Shown: piece by piece, positions 1 to 7,950 of the stretch | How positions within the stretch are numbered: the first letter of the stretch is position 1 | Layout: each line of letters starts with the position of its first letter | Assembly: GCA_023488945.1 (NCBI GenBank) | Contig: JAMDBZ010000019.1 | Location: 1-7,950 of the forward strand | DNA: 7,950 bases | Reading direction: 5' to 3' | Origin: Deltaproteobacteria bacterium | GTDB lineage: Bacteria > Desulfobacterota_E > Deferrimicrobia > Deferrimicrobiales > Deferrimicrobiaceae | The notes under the pieces: generated by a model | What the model was told of the DNA's origin: nothing | Database searches by the model: none | Seen by the model: only the letters and a program-made list of their open reading frames with translations | Program-made: the position numbers and the translations under genes

Positions 1-1
1 G

Positions 2-1141
<1,140 letters not shown>

Positions 1142-1202
1142 GGCAAGCGGTCGACCCCTTTTCCCTTTGCGCGCCGGGCGGGCGACCGGGAACCCCGTCG
1201 GC

Positions 1203-1208
1203 GAGGAG
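1203..1208 (+). promoter_or_regulatory. Ribosome binding site of lon, unusually close to the start
   Basis: GAGGAG lies only 2 nt before the ATG at 1211, closer than the usual 5-9 nt. The 69-bp gap from the clpX stop carries no other in-frame start codon. The protein after this ATG begins exactly as Lon proteins do, so the start is secure despite the spacing. Pairing through GAGG (1203-1206) would leave 4 nt. Confidence 0.55.
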
Positions 1209-1210
1209 CC

Positions 1211-3616
<2,406 letters not shown>

Positions 3617-3619
<3 letters not shown>

Positions 3620-3641
3620 CCCGCATGTCTCCCCGGGCTTC
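3617..3641 (+). repeat. Left terminal inverted repeat of the palindromic element
   Basis: The arm starts TAGCCCGCATGTCTC and pairs with the complement of 3774-3798, with mismatches only at repeat positions 16 and 22. The first three bases are the lon stop codon. Confidence 0.8.
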
Positions 3642-3698
3642 TGCTGCGCCGGCGGATACGGGCATGTCTACTGCGTTGCGCTCCTTCGTGCTCCTCGA

Positions 3699-3714
3699 CG
3701 TAGTGTCCACTACG
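3699..3714. repeat. Central palindrome of the element
   Basis: CGTAGTG and CACTACG are separated by 2 bases, forming a perfect 7-bp inverted repeat. Its centre (3706.5) lies one base from the centre of the outer repeats (3707.5), so both belong to one symmetrical unit. Confidence 0.7.
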
Positions 3715-3773
3715 CCTGCGGTGCCCGAAGTTCGCGCGCCTTGTATCCACGCCCGTCTCCACCGTCTCGCGAC

Positions 3774-3798
3774 GAACCCCGGTGAGACATGCGGGCTA
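3774..3798 (-). repeat. Right terminal inverted repeat of the palindromic element
   Basis: Read on the - strand the arm starts TAGCCCGCATGTCTC and matches the left arm at 23 of 25 positions. The first three bases on that strand are the stop codon of the oxidoreductase gene. Confidence 0.8.
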
Positions 3799-4776
3799 AC
3801 GCATAATGATCCGGGCCCCCGCGGCTTCCGCCAGACCTTCGGCCTCCTTCCTCCCGATGACCTCGGGGAGCGGAAGGAGGCCTTTTTCGTCTCCTGATCG
3901 TTCGGCGAGCCGCATGACCGTCTCCGCCAGGAGGAGCCCGGGGAGGCGCCCCTCGGGGTCCTCGATCAGGGCGACGATCGCCGCCCCTTCGCGTCCCGCC
4001 GAGACAAGGCCCGCCGCCGCGGCCGGCGTCCCTTCGGGGGCGTGGATCCGGCCCCGGAGCCAGAAAAGGAGCGCCGCCGAGAACTCCAGCCCGACCGTGC
4101 CGAGCGCCCCGACCCGGCCGGCGGCGCGTCGCACCGCGGAGCCGCCGGTCGGCATCCCCGCGAGGTCTCCTGCGCGGGTTTCCCGGTAGATCCCGCCCGG
4201 CGCCCCGGCGGGCGCCGGCATTTCGGGCCCGCGCTCCCGGCTCATCCTCCGGAAGAAAGCGTATCCACCGAACCGCTCGGGGGACCAGAAGAGGAGTCCC
4301 CGGGTCTTCCGCGCCGAGGTGTCCCCGGCGGCGGATTCCGTGCCGAGGAAGTGGCGGGCCAGCAGCTCCGTCCATCCCGGCAGGAGGCCACACCCGGACA
4401 CGGCCGCGACCCCCGCGCGGCGGAACGCGTCGTGGAGCTCGCGGCGGTCCGCGCCGGGGATCGGTCCGTCGCCGATGCTCGCGGCCGGTCTCTTCCTGCC
4501 GGCGCAGCAGAGGAGGATCGGCTTTTCGTAATCGAAGCACGGCCCGACGGCGCTGGCCACGGCGTCGACGTCGTGGAGGAGCCGCTCGAGGTCGGGGGTC
4601 CTTCCGGCGTCCGCCATCGCCCAGCGGCATTTCGGCGAGAGCGACTTCGCGAACTTTTTCGCCGCCCGGATGTCGTAATCGACGAGGAGGAGCTCGCGCA
4701 CGTCGGGGCGCGCCGCGAGGGCGGCTGCGGCCGTCCGCCCGACGAACCCCGTGGCGCCCAGGAGGGCGATTTTCAT
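3796..4776 (-). CDS. Saccharopine dehydrogenase-like NAD(P)-binding oxidoreductase
   Basis: The 326-residue product begins with a Rossmann nucleotide-binding motif, MKIALLGATGFVG (GxxGxxG at 7-13). A second strand ending LLLVDYD follows, whose Asp33/Asp35 would favour NAD(H) over NADP(H) by the general Rossmann rule. GCGLLPGWTELLA (128-140) resembles the glycine/proline segment after the Rossmann domain in saccharopine-dehydrogenase family proteins. That family reduces or oxidises secondary-amine or related substrates, but many members have no known substrate, and none can be assigned here. The frame stays open upstream to 4914. The ATG at 4776 is preferred because the motif starts at once, and a longer form would overlap the tRNA gene and its promoter. 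There is no clear Shine-Dalgarno sequence. High GC and codon use match clpX and lon, so this is resident chromosome. It converges on lon and ends in TAG at the palindromic element. Confidence 0.82.
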   Translation of the reverse strand: MKIALLGATGFVGRTAAAALAARPDVRELLLVDYDIRAAKKFAKSLSPKCRWAMADAGRTPDLERLLHDVDAVASAVGPCFDYEKPILLCCAGRKRPAASIGDGPIPGADRRELHDAFRRAGVAAVSGCGLLPGWTELLARHFLGTESAAGDTSARKTRGLLFWSPERFGGYAFFRRMSRERGPEMPAPAGAPGGIYRETRAGDLAGMPTGGSAVRRAAGRVGALGTVGLEFSAALLFWLRGRIHAPEGTPAAAAGLVSAGREGAAIVALIEDPEGRLPGLLLAETVMRLAERSGDEKGLLPLPEVIGRKEAEGLAEAAGARIIMR

Positions 4777-4782
4777 CCGCCC

Positions 4783-4791
4783 ATTGTAGCA
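4783..4791 (-). promoter_or_regulatory. Extended -10 element, possible leaderless start of the oxidoreductase gene
   Basis: On the - strand TGCTACAAT matches the extended -10 form TGnTATAAT with one change. Transcription would begin about 7 nt downstream, at or next to the A of the ATG at 4776. The lack of a Shine-Dalgarno sequence fits a leaderless mRNA. No good -35 box is seen, so this rests on one short match. Confidence 0.35.
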
Positions 4792-4829
4792 GAGCGGCCC
4801 CGTCCCGGGCCGCCATCCGGGCTCTCGCG

Positions 4830-4859
4830 TTGACAGACAAGTTTCCCCGGTGGTAACTT
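4830..4859 (+). promoter_or_regulatory. Probable promoter of the tRNA-Val gene
   Basis: A perfect -35 box TTGACA (4830-4835) stands 18 bp from TAACTT (4854-4859), a weak -10. A better -10-like match, TATTAT (4860-4865), is spaced too far at 24 bp. The position about 30 nt before the tRNA and the AT-rich patch in otherwise GC-rich DNA support a promoter here. The exact -10 is uncertain. Confidence 0.5.
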
Positions 4860-4887
4860 TATTATTCTTCCGTCCGGGAGGAAAGAA

Positions 4888-4963
4888 GGGCGGATAGCTC
4901 AGGTGGTAGAGCATCGCCCTTACAAGGCGAGGGCCACAGGTTCAAATCCTGTTCCGCCTACCA
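4888..4963 (+). tRNA. tRNA-Val (anticodon UAC), CCA encoded
   Basis: The 76-nt sequence folds as a full cloverleaf. The 7-bp acceptor stem pairs GGGCGGA with TCCGCCT (first pair G-U). The D stem is GCTC/GAGC, the anticodon stem TCGCC/GGCGA with loop CTTACAA, and the T stem ACAGG/CCTGT with loop TTCAAAT. The anticodon TAC (4921-4923) reads valine GUA codons. A discriminator precedes CCA at 4961-4963. It is the last feature before the accessory region, and tRNA 3' ends are frequent integration sites for islands. No second copy of its 3' end was found in the window. Confidence 0.96.
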
Positions 4964-4973
4964 GGTATAAAAC

Positions 4974-5010
4974 AAGGGGTTATTGATGATCCCGTAGCCC
5001 CTTTTTCTTT
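4974..5010 (+). terminator. Rho-independent terminator after tRNA-Val
   Basis: AAGGGG (4974-4979) pairs with CCCCTT (4998-5003), and the stem can be extended inward by TTA/TAG (4980-4982 with 4995-4997). A T-rich run, TTTTTCTTT, follows to 5010. Placed 11 nt after the tRNA CCA, it would end the tRNA transcript. Confidence 0.82.
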
Positions 5011-5053
5011 GCCGAGTAAGTCGCTCATACTATCACTCATACCAGCGACGGGG

Positions 5054-5098
5054 ATCCACGGGTCCACCACGCGTTATCCACGAGTCCATCCACGCGGT
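5054..5098 (+). repeat. Imperfect 22-bp tandem direct repeat
   Basis: Two adjacent copies start ATCCACGGGTCCA (5054) and ATCCACGAGTCCA (5076) and both continue with CCACGCG. They differ at a few positions including a one-base insertion. The function is unknown. Confidence 0.55.
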
Positions 5099-5121
5099 GG
5101 GGAGGTCCAGGGTGACGTGCA

Positions 5122-5166
5122 GGGTCGGGGGAGGGGGGGGAGTGCGCAGGGGGTGTGTGCTGGGGG
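5122..5166 (+). repeat. G-rich tract with G-quadruplex potential
   Basis: Runs of 3, 5, 8, 5 and 5 guanines occur within 45 bases, including an 8-G run at 5133-5140. The first three tracts alone hold four G3 blocks with short loops. The segment GGAGGGGGG (5130-5138) is also the exact complement of 5213-5221, so a long-range hairpin is an alternative fold. Confidence 0.5.
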
Positions 5167-5260
5167 ACGCCGTCGCGTTCTCGTTTTGTTCCGCATCCGG
5201 CCGCCTGCGGCACCCCCCTCCTTCGTGCGGCGCTTCAAGGACCAGCGGGTTGTGTTCGTG

Positions 5261-5322
5261 GGTCATTTTGACCACCCCGTGATAACATTGGGTCATCTCA
5301 GGGGGAGGTCTCGCTTATGACC
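5261..5322. repeat. Cluster of four GGTCA half-sites in two inverted pairs
   Basis: GGTCA (5261-5265) faces TGACC (5269-5273) across 3 bases, and GGTCAT (5291-5296) faces ATGACC (5317-5322) across 20 bases. The two forward copies share GGGTCAT and lie 30 bp apart. Such repeated motifs occur as transposase-binding repeats near the ends of some insertion sequences, including IS21-type elements, and as regulator half-sites. Neither is shown here. Confidence 0.45.
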
Positions 5323-5452
5323 AAACTTTTGAGTGAACCGGGAAAACCCCTTTTGCGGGGATAACCACACGCCCCCCGGTGAAAGCGCAGGTAGGTGTAA
5401 AGAGGGCAAATGTTACTGTGTGGGAGCGCAGCAAGACCATGTCGCCGCAAGA

Positions 5453-5482
5453 AGCCTCCCGATGCCTACCCGTTGGGAGGCT
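5453..5482 (+). repeat. Stable hairpin upstream of the SIR2 gene
   Basis: AGCCTCCC (5453-5460) pairs perfectly with GGGAGGCT (5475-5482). Two more pairs inside make a stem of about 10 bp with a 10-nt loop. No T-run follows, so it is not a standard terminator. It lies about 160 bp before the SIR2 gene. Confidence 0.5.
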
Positions 5483-5624
5483 CCAAATTAACAGAATACC
5501 GCCGAGGGTGCGGGGGGTGCTCTCCTCCGTCGCCAACCCATTTTATTACTCGCTCGCGTCTACGCCCTCGGCGTCTTCGCTTTCGTCTTTGTCTGCCATA
5601 CCTGAGGGCGAGACATATCTCGCA

Positions 5625-5630
5625 GAGGAG
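5625..5630 (+). promoter_or_regulatory. Candidate ribosome binding site of the SIR2 gene
   Basis: GAGGAG is the only strong purine-rich match upstream of the gene. It lies 15 nt before the GTG at 5646 and 33 nt before the ATG at 5664, long for either. It therefore favours the GTG only weakly. Confidence 0.3.
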
Positions 5631-5645
5631 TAGGCTAGCGCTTGG

Positions 5646-7391
5646 GTGTCCACCAGTATCCCTATGTCCATCGTAACCGATGAGCCATTCGAGGCTCTGA
5701 GTCTCGACCAGCTCACTGAGTCACGTGTGCAAATGTGGCGAGAGAGGGGATTTGTTTTTCTCGTCGGTTCGTACATCTCCACGTTCAATCCCACAAATAT
5801 GCCGAGTGGCGAAACGGTAGGTAAGGCGCTCAGCGTTCTTCTGTTTCCAGAAGGCGAGGAATGGCCCGATTGGCTGAAGACAGACTTTGAGACGATTCCA
5901 TTCGAGGCCCTGATGGAGTGTTACCCGGATTCGCGGTCGCTGCCGGGCATCCTAATTCGGCTTTACGGAGATGCGGTGCCTAACGACGTGCACAAACTGC
6001 TGGTGACGCAGTTGGACGACGGCTGCATCCACGGCATTGTCACTACGAATTATGACGAAGCGTTGGAGAAAAGCCTCACTCCGTCGAGCAGAGTAGAGAT
6101 CGTCCACAGGAAACCCCACAGTTGGGTTTGTGATGAGGCGAGTTCTCGTCGTTTCTTGTTCAAAATCCATGGTACTGCCCGGCCTGAACTTTCCCACACG
6201 TTGGCATATAGGCTGAGGGACGAAAGGCGGTTAACGCCGGAGCAGCAAAGTCTTCTTAGGAAGATAGTAGCTGGCCGAACGCTCGTCTGCTTGGGGTACA
6301 GTGGCCGCGACTTCGACATCTGCCCTGAGCTGGCCTCGGACACCGCTCCCACTTACGTGGTCTGGGTGGCACCCAAGAAACTCGAACCGAACGCACGGCG
6401 GGTTCTTGAGGCGCACTGTGGTACCCGCCTATGTTCCGACAAGATCGCGCAGGTCTTGGGAAGGCTGCTGGGGGTAATCCCAGCGGTCAAAGATGGGGGG
6501 CAGAAAGAATGGAATCTAAGGGCCGTATTCGACGCGCGGTACTTGGATGAGTGGAGGATCCGGGTACTGGATCGGATGGCGTGCGCCAGTTTACTTGTCC
6601 GTTGCGTCCCCTCTGTTCGGTCTCCCTCTGACAACATTGACCTTTACCGACGCCGCGCCTCGCTATTTGGCCACATGGGAAAATACGAAGACGCAGCGCG
6701 GACGTTAGATGAAATCGCCGCACAATGCGGGTTGTCTCCGACCGAAAGAGCGCGGCGACTTCTCGTCGCTGCCAGCTCTTGGTTCATACATGGGTCCTAT
6801 CGTCGGGCATTGTCACGGTGGCGCAGGGCGCTGCGCATTCGTAGGGGGCTGCACGAGGTCCCGGATGAGCTAAGGGCGGAACTCGCAGAGGTCGAAGTGA
6901 TGATGCTGATGCGTCTGAGTCGACTACCGGTATGGTTTGGCGGATCGGTGGTGCGGCGATTGGCGAAACATCGTTATGAGCACGCCTTGGACTACCTCGA
7001 ACAGAACGGCCTCTGGGACAGGCTTCAGGCCCTGCAGCACAACGCAGAGCGGCTCCGCATTGCGCGATCGAACCGGCTTCCGTTGTCTCCCATCGATGGG
7101 TATAGTAGCCTAGGTCTCGTTGCTATGAATGCGATTCGTGCACGTGATGAGCTCAGGACCACTCGTGGTAGGCTGTCATCAGAACAGCAGGAGAAGGCAA
7201 AGAATTTTCTTAAGAAGGCCAAGAATTACGGCTGGCATCATGAAGCTTGGAAATTATGTTGGATTTTGCTCTGGCGTGGGCGCGGCGCCGACCGGAGGGC
7301 GCACTATTCTATGTGGCGGGAGCACTTCAGGAAAACGCAATATAGCTTCGCAGCGCGGATCTCAGTTCTCTTGCGTCAGTGCCGCTGGTGA
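5646..7391 (+). CDS. SIR2-like domain protein with C-terminal TPR-like repeats, candidate antiphage NADase
   Basis: The N-terminal 270 or so residues form a SIR2-like domain. A glycine/serine nucleotide loop (FVFLVGSYIS, 36-45) is followed by PSG (53-55), then TTNYDEALE with the likely catalytic Asn135, then FKIHGTARP with the likely catalytic His175, and GYSGRDFDI (217-225). Known defence proteins with this fold (ThsA of Thoeris, DSR1/DSR2, SIR2-HerA, SIR2-bearing short Argonaute systems) use the Asn and His to break down NAD and starve infected cells. The same activity is inferred here. Residues about 333-360 (LYRRRASLFGHMGKYEDAA) and 370-400 look like two TPR units, and the rest to 581 is helical, a plausible sensor or oligomerisation region. 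There is no signal peptide or membrane segment. The GTG start is taken because an in-frame TAG at 5631 limits extension; the ATG at 5664 is the alternative. GC is visibly lower than in lon, and codons such as AGG, TTA and ATA are commoner, which suggests transfer. No partner gene is visible. Confidence 0.82.
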   Translation: MSTSIPMSIVTDEPFEALSLDQLTESRVQMWRERGFVFLVGSYISTFNPTNMPSGETVGKALSVLLFPEGEEWPDWLKTDFETIPFEALMECYPDSRSLPGILIRLYGDAVPNDVHKLLVTQLDDGCIHGIVTTNYDEALEKSLTPSSRVEIVHRKPHSWVCDEASSRRFLFKIHGTARPELSHTLAYRLRDERRLTPEQQSLLRKIVAGRTLVCLGYSGRDFDICPELASDTAPTYVVWVAPKKLEPNARRVLEAHCGTRLCSDKIAQVLGRLLGVIPAVKDGGQKEWNLRAVFDARYLDEWRIRVLDRMACASLLVRCVPSVRSPSDNIDLYRRRASLFGHMGKYEDAARTLDEIAAQCGLSPTERARRLLVAASSWFIHGSYRRALSRWRRALRIRRGLHEVPDELRAELAEVEVMMLMRLSRLPVWFGGSVVRRLAKHRYEHALDYLEQNGLWDRLQALQHNAERLRIARSNRLPLSPIDGYSSLGLVAMNAIRARDELRTTRGRLSSEQQEKAKNFLKKAKNYGWHHEAWKLCWILLWRGRGADRRAHYSMWREHFRKTQYSFAARISVLLRQCRW

Positions 7392-7408
7392 TCCGATGGG
7401 GAACCCCC

Positions 7409-7513
7409 TCAACTGGCGGAGGCGACGGTGCCCTCCCCGTATGCCTTGGCTGCTGCATCGAGAAGGGGCGCCTGTGCGTCGATCACTTCCCAAAGTTCTT
7501 TCCGGTCTAACAT
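7409..7513 (-). pseudogene. Possible remnant of a small gene at the IS boundary
   Basis: A 34-residue frame starts MLDRKELWEVIDAQAPLLDA and ends GTVASAS before TGA. The composition and the amphipathic helical pattern look like real protein, with AAGG 2 nt before the ATG. The frame stays open upstream through the candidate IS terminus at 7527 and back to the transposase stop. The original gene may thus have begun further upstream and been cut by the insertion, leaving its C-terminus. It may equally be a chance frame or a very small intact gene. I do not recognise the family. It is tail-to-tail with the SIR2 gene, 17 bp apart. Confidence 0.3.
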
Positions 7514-7526
7514 AGCCTTTTTCTTT

Positions 7527-7552
7527 GGCTCATCGCGTAATCGAGTGGGTGG
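7527..7552 (+). repeat. Candidate terminal inverted repeat of the ISL3-type element
   Basis: The sequence begins GGCTCATCGCG and continues to GAGTGGGTGG, 13-38 bp beyond the transposase stop. ISL3-family ends commonly begin GG(C/T)TCTT-like, which this resembles with one change. If it is the true end, the adjoining target bases would be 7519-7526 (TTTTCTTT). Confidence 0.4.
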
Positions 7553-7564
7553 ATTGTGACCATA

Positions 7565-7948
7565 TCAGATCTCGGGAAGCATGCAGGTGAGGACCTTCAG
7601 ACAAAGGTATTCTTCGTCCCGAAGGCCGTACGCACGGCGCTGGATGACCCGGATCTTGGTGTTGACGCCCTCCACGAACCCCAGGGAGACCTTCTCCTCC
7701 GATTCGCAGTACGCCGCGATCCCGCTCCAGTTCCTCTCGACAATCGCGGCGAACTGTTCGAAGGGTTTGAGCCGTTGCCATTTCAGCGACTCCTTCCAGT
7801 TGTCGAAGAACCGCCTTGCCCACCCTACCTCGCCTGCGCCCTCGGACAGAAGGCGTGCCGCGAGGGCTTCAACGTCATCTATCGTCGCGCCCCTCGCCTG
7901 TTCGCCGAGATCCTGCAGGCCAAGGGCGAAGGGCGGCACCTCAAATTC
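7565..7948 (-). CDS. ISL3-family transposase, C-terminal part (5' end outside window)
   Basis: The visible 127 residues are the C-terminus of a DDE transposase of the ISL3 family, which moves the element by cutting and joining its ends. The diagnostic segment GFVEGVNTKIRVIQRRAYGLRDEEYLCLK matches the family's end, with the acidic residue of VEG as the likely third catalytic residue. Earlier residues (WARRFFDNWKESLKWQRLKP, FEQFAAIVERNW) form a helical stretch before it. The protein ends MLPEI followed by TGA. The frame continues past the window edge, so the GTG at 7939 is not a real start. No frameshift or stop is seen in the visible part. The gene points toward the SIR2 gene, with their 3' ends facing. 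Confidence 0.88.
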   Translation of the reverse strand, partial: EFEVPPFALGLQDLGEQARGATIDDVEALAARLLSEGAGEVGWARRFFDNWKESLKWQRLKPFEQFAAIVERNWSGIAAYCESEEKVSLGFVEGVNTKIRVIQRRAYGLRDEEYLCLKVLTCMLPEI

Positions 7949-7950
7949 CT

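Larger units (their letters stand above)
5011..5645. other. Gene-poor accessory spacer with short repeats
   Basis: No convincing gene is visible in this 635-bp stretch. Open frames exist at 5009-5320 and 5379-5633 (+) and 5033-5296 (-), but their translations are low in complexity and resemble no family I recognise. None has a good ribosome site. The stretch holds a 22-bp tandem repeat, a G-rich tract, a cluster of GGTCA half-sites and a hairpin, annotated separately. Composition is patchy, with very G-rich DNA near 5100-5170 and more balanced DNA after 5330. It may be decayed mobile DNA at the edge of an island. Confidence 0.5.
7527..7950 (-). mobile_element. ISL3-family insertion sequence, 3' part only
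   Basis: The - strand transposase and a candidate terminal repeat beyond its stop mark the transposase-3' end of an ISL3-type element. The rest lies beyond the window. The boundary at about 7527 is inferred from the terminal-repeat-like sequence; the target duplication cannot be checked without the other end. Confidence 0.6.

Noticed and set aside
3710..4840. 376-codon open frame on the - strand overlapping the oxidoreductase
   Set aside because: The translation is Arg/Pro/Gly-rich without family motifs, whereas the overlapping frame has a clear Rossmann motif. It is a shadow frame.
4777..4914. 46-codon N-terminal extension of the oxidoreductase
   Set aside because: It would overlap the tRNA gene and its promoter, and the Rossmann motif starts immediately after the ATG at 4776.
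5074..5082. DnaA-box-like TTATCCACG
   Set aside because: A single near match inside a tandem repeat, with no cluster of boxes and no AT-rich unwinding region, does not support a replication origin.
5009..5320. 103-codon + frame after the tRNA terminator
   Set aside because: It crosses the G8 tract and repeats, has no ribosome site and no recognisable domain.
5546..5599. 17-codon acidic - frame starting MADKDESEDAEG
   Set aside because: It is too short and composition-driven to call a gene, and nothing supports expression.
5379..5633. 84-codon + frame ending 12 nt before, and in frame with, the SIR2 GTG
   Set aside because: I considered it as a lost N-terminal part of the SIR2 protein joined by readthrough. 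The translation shows no domain and the SIR2 fold is complete without it.
5011..5645. CRISPR array
   Set aside because: The repeats are only two adjacent 22-bp copies without spacers.
7129..7515. 128-codon + frame overlapping the SIR2 3' end
   Set aside because: It is out of frame with the SIR2 gene, basic and without motifs.
4936..7950. Second copy of the tRNA-Val 3' end as an island attachment site
   Set aside because: By eye no repeat of the T-arm and acceptor sequence was found after the tRNA within the window.

Overview
The window looks like the chromosome of a high-GC bacterium in which a conserved protease locus gives way, just past a tRNA gene, to an accessory segment of different composition. 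The order clpX-lon and the Lon N-terminus resemble deltaproteobacterial (Desulfobacterota, Geobacter-like) genomes. That placement is inferred from gene order and protein style and is only moderately supported.

Region 1 (1-3619) holds the 3' nine-tenths of clpX, cut by the window edge, followed after a 69-bp gap by a complete lon gene. Both are very GC-rich, on the + strand and probably co-transcribed. They encode two ATP-dependent protein-quality-control machines: the unfoldase of ClpXP and the Lon Ser/Lys protease.

Region 2 (3617-4776) holds a saccharopine-dehydrogenase-like Rossmann oxidoreductase on the - strand, convergent with lon. Between the two genes sits a 178-bp near-palindromic element flanked by TA on both sides. 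It has 25-bp terminal inverted repeats (23/25 matching). Its TA-plus-G ends form the TAG stop codons of both flanking genes. Removing the element in silico leaves both proteins ending at the same residue, with stops overlapping as CTAA. This is the pattern expected of a Correia-like or MITE-like insertion at a TA target.

Region 3 (4777-5010) contains divergent promoter-like sequences, a complete tRNA-Val(UAC) with encoded CCA, and an intrinsic terminator.

Region 4 (5011-7950) is accessory. It begins with about 630 bp lacking a convincing gene but rich in short repeats, a strong G-tract and hairpins. Next is a 581-aa protein with an N-terminal SIR2-like NADase-type domain and a C-terminal TPR-like helical region, an architecture typical of antiphage NAD-depleting effectors. 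It ends with the 3' part of an ISL3-family insertion sequence on the - strand, whose candidate terminus lies near 7527 and which abuts a possible broken gene fragment. A tRNA gene, a composition shift, a defence-type gene and an IS together suggest a tRNA-anchored genomic island. No second attachment site is visible inside the window.
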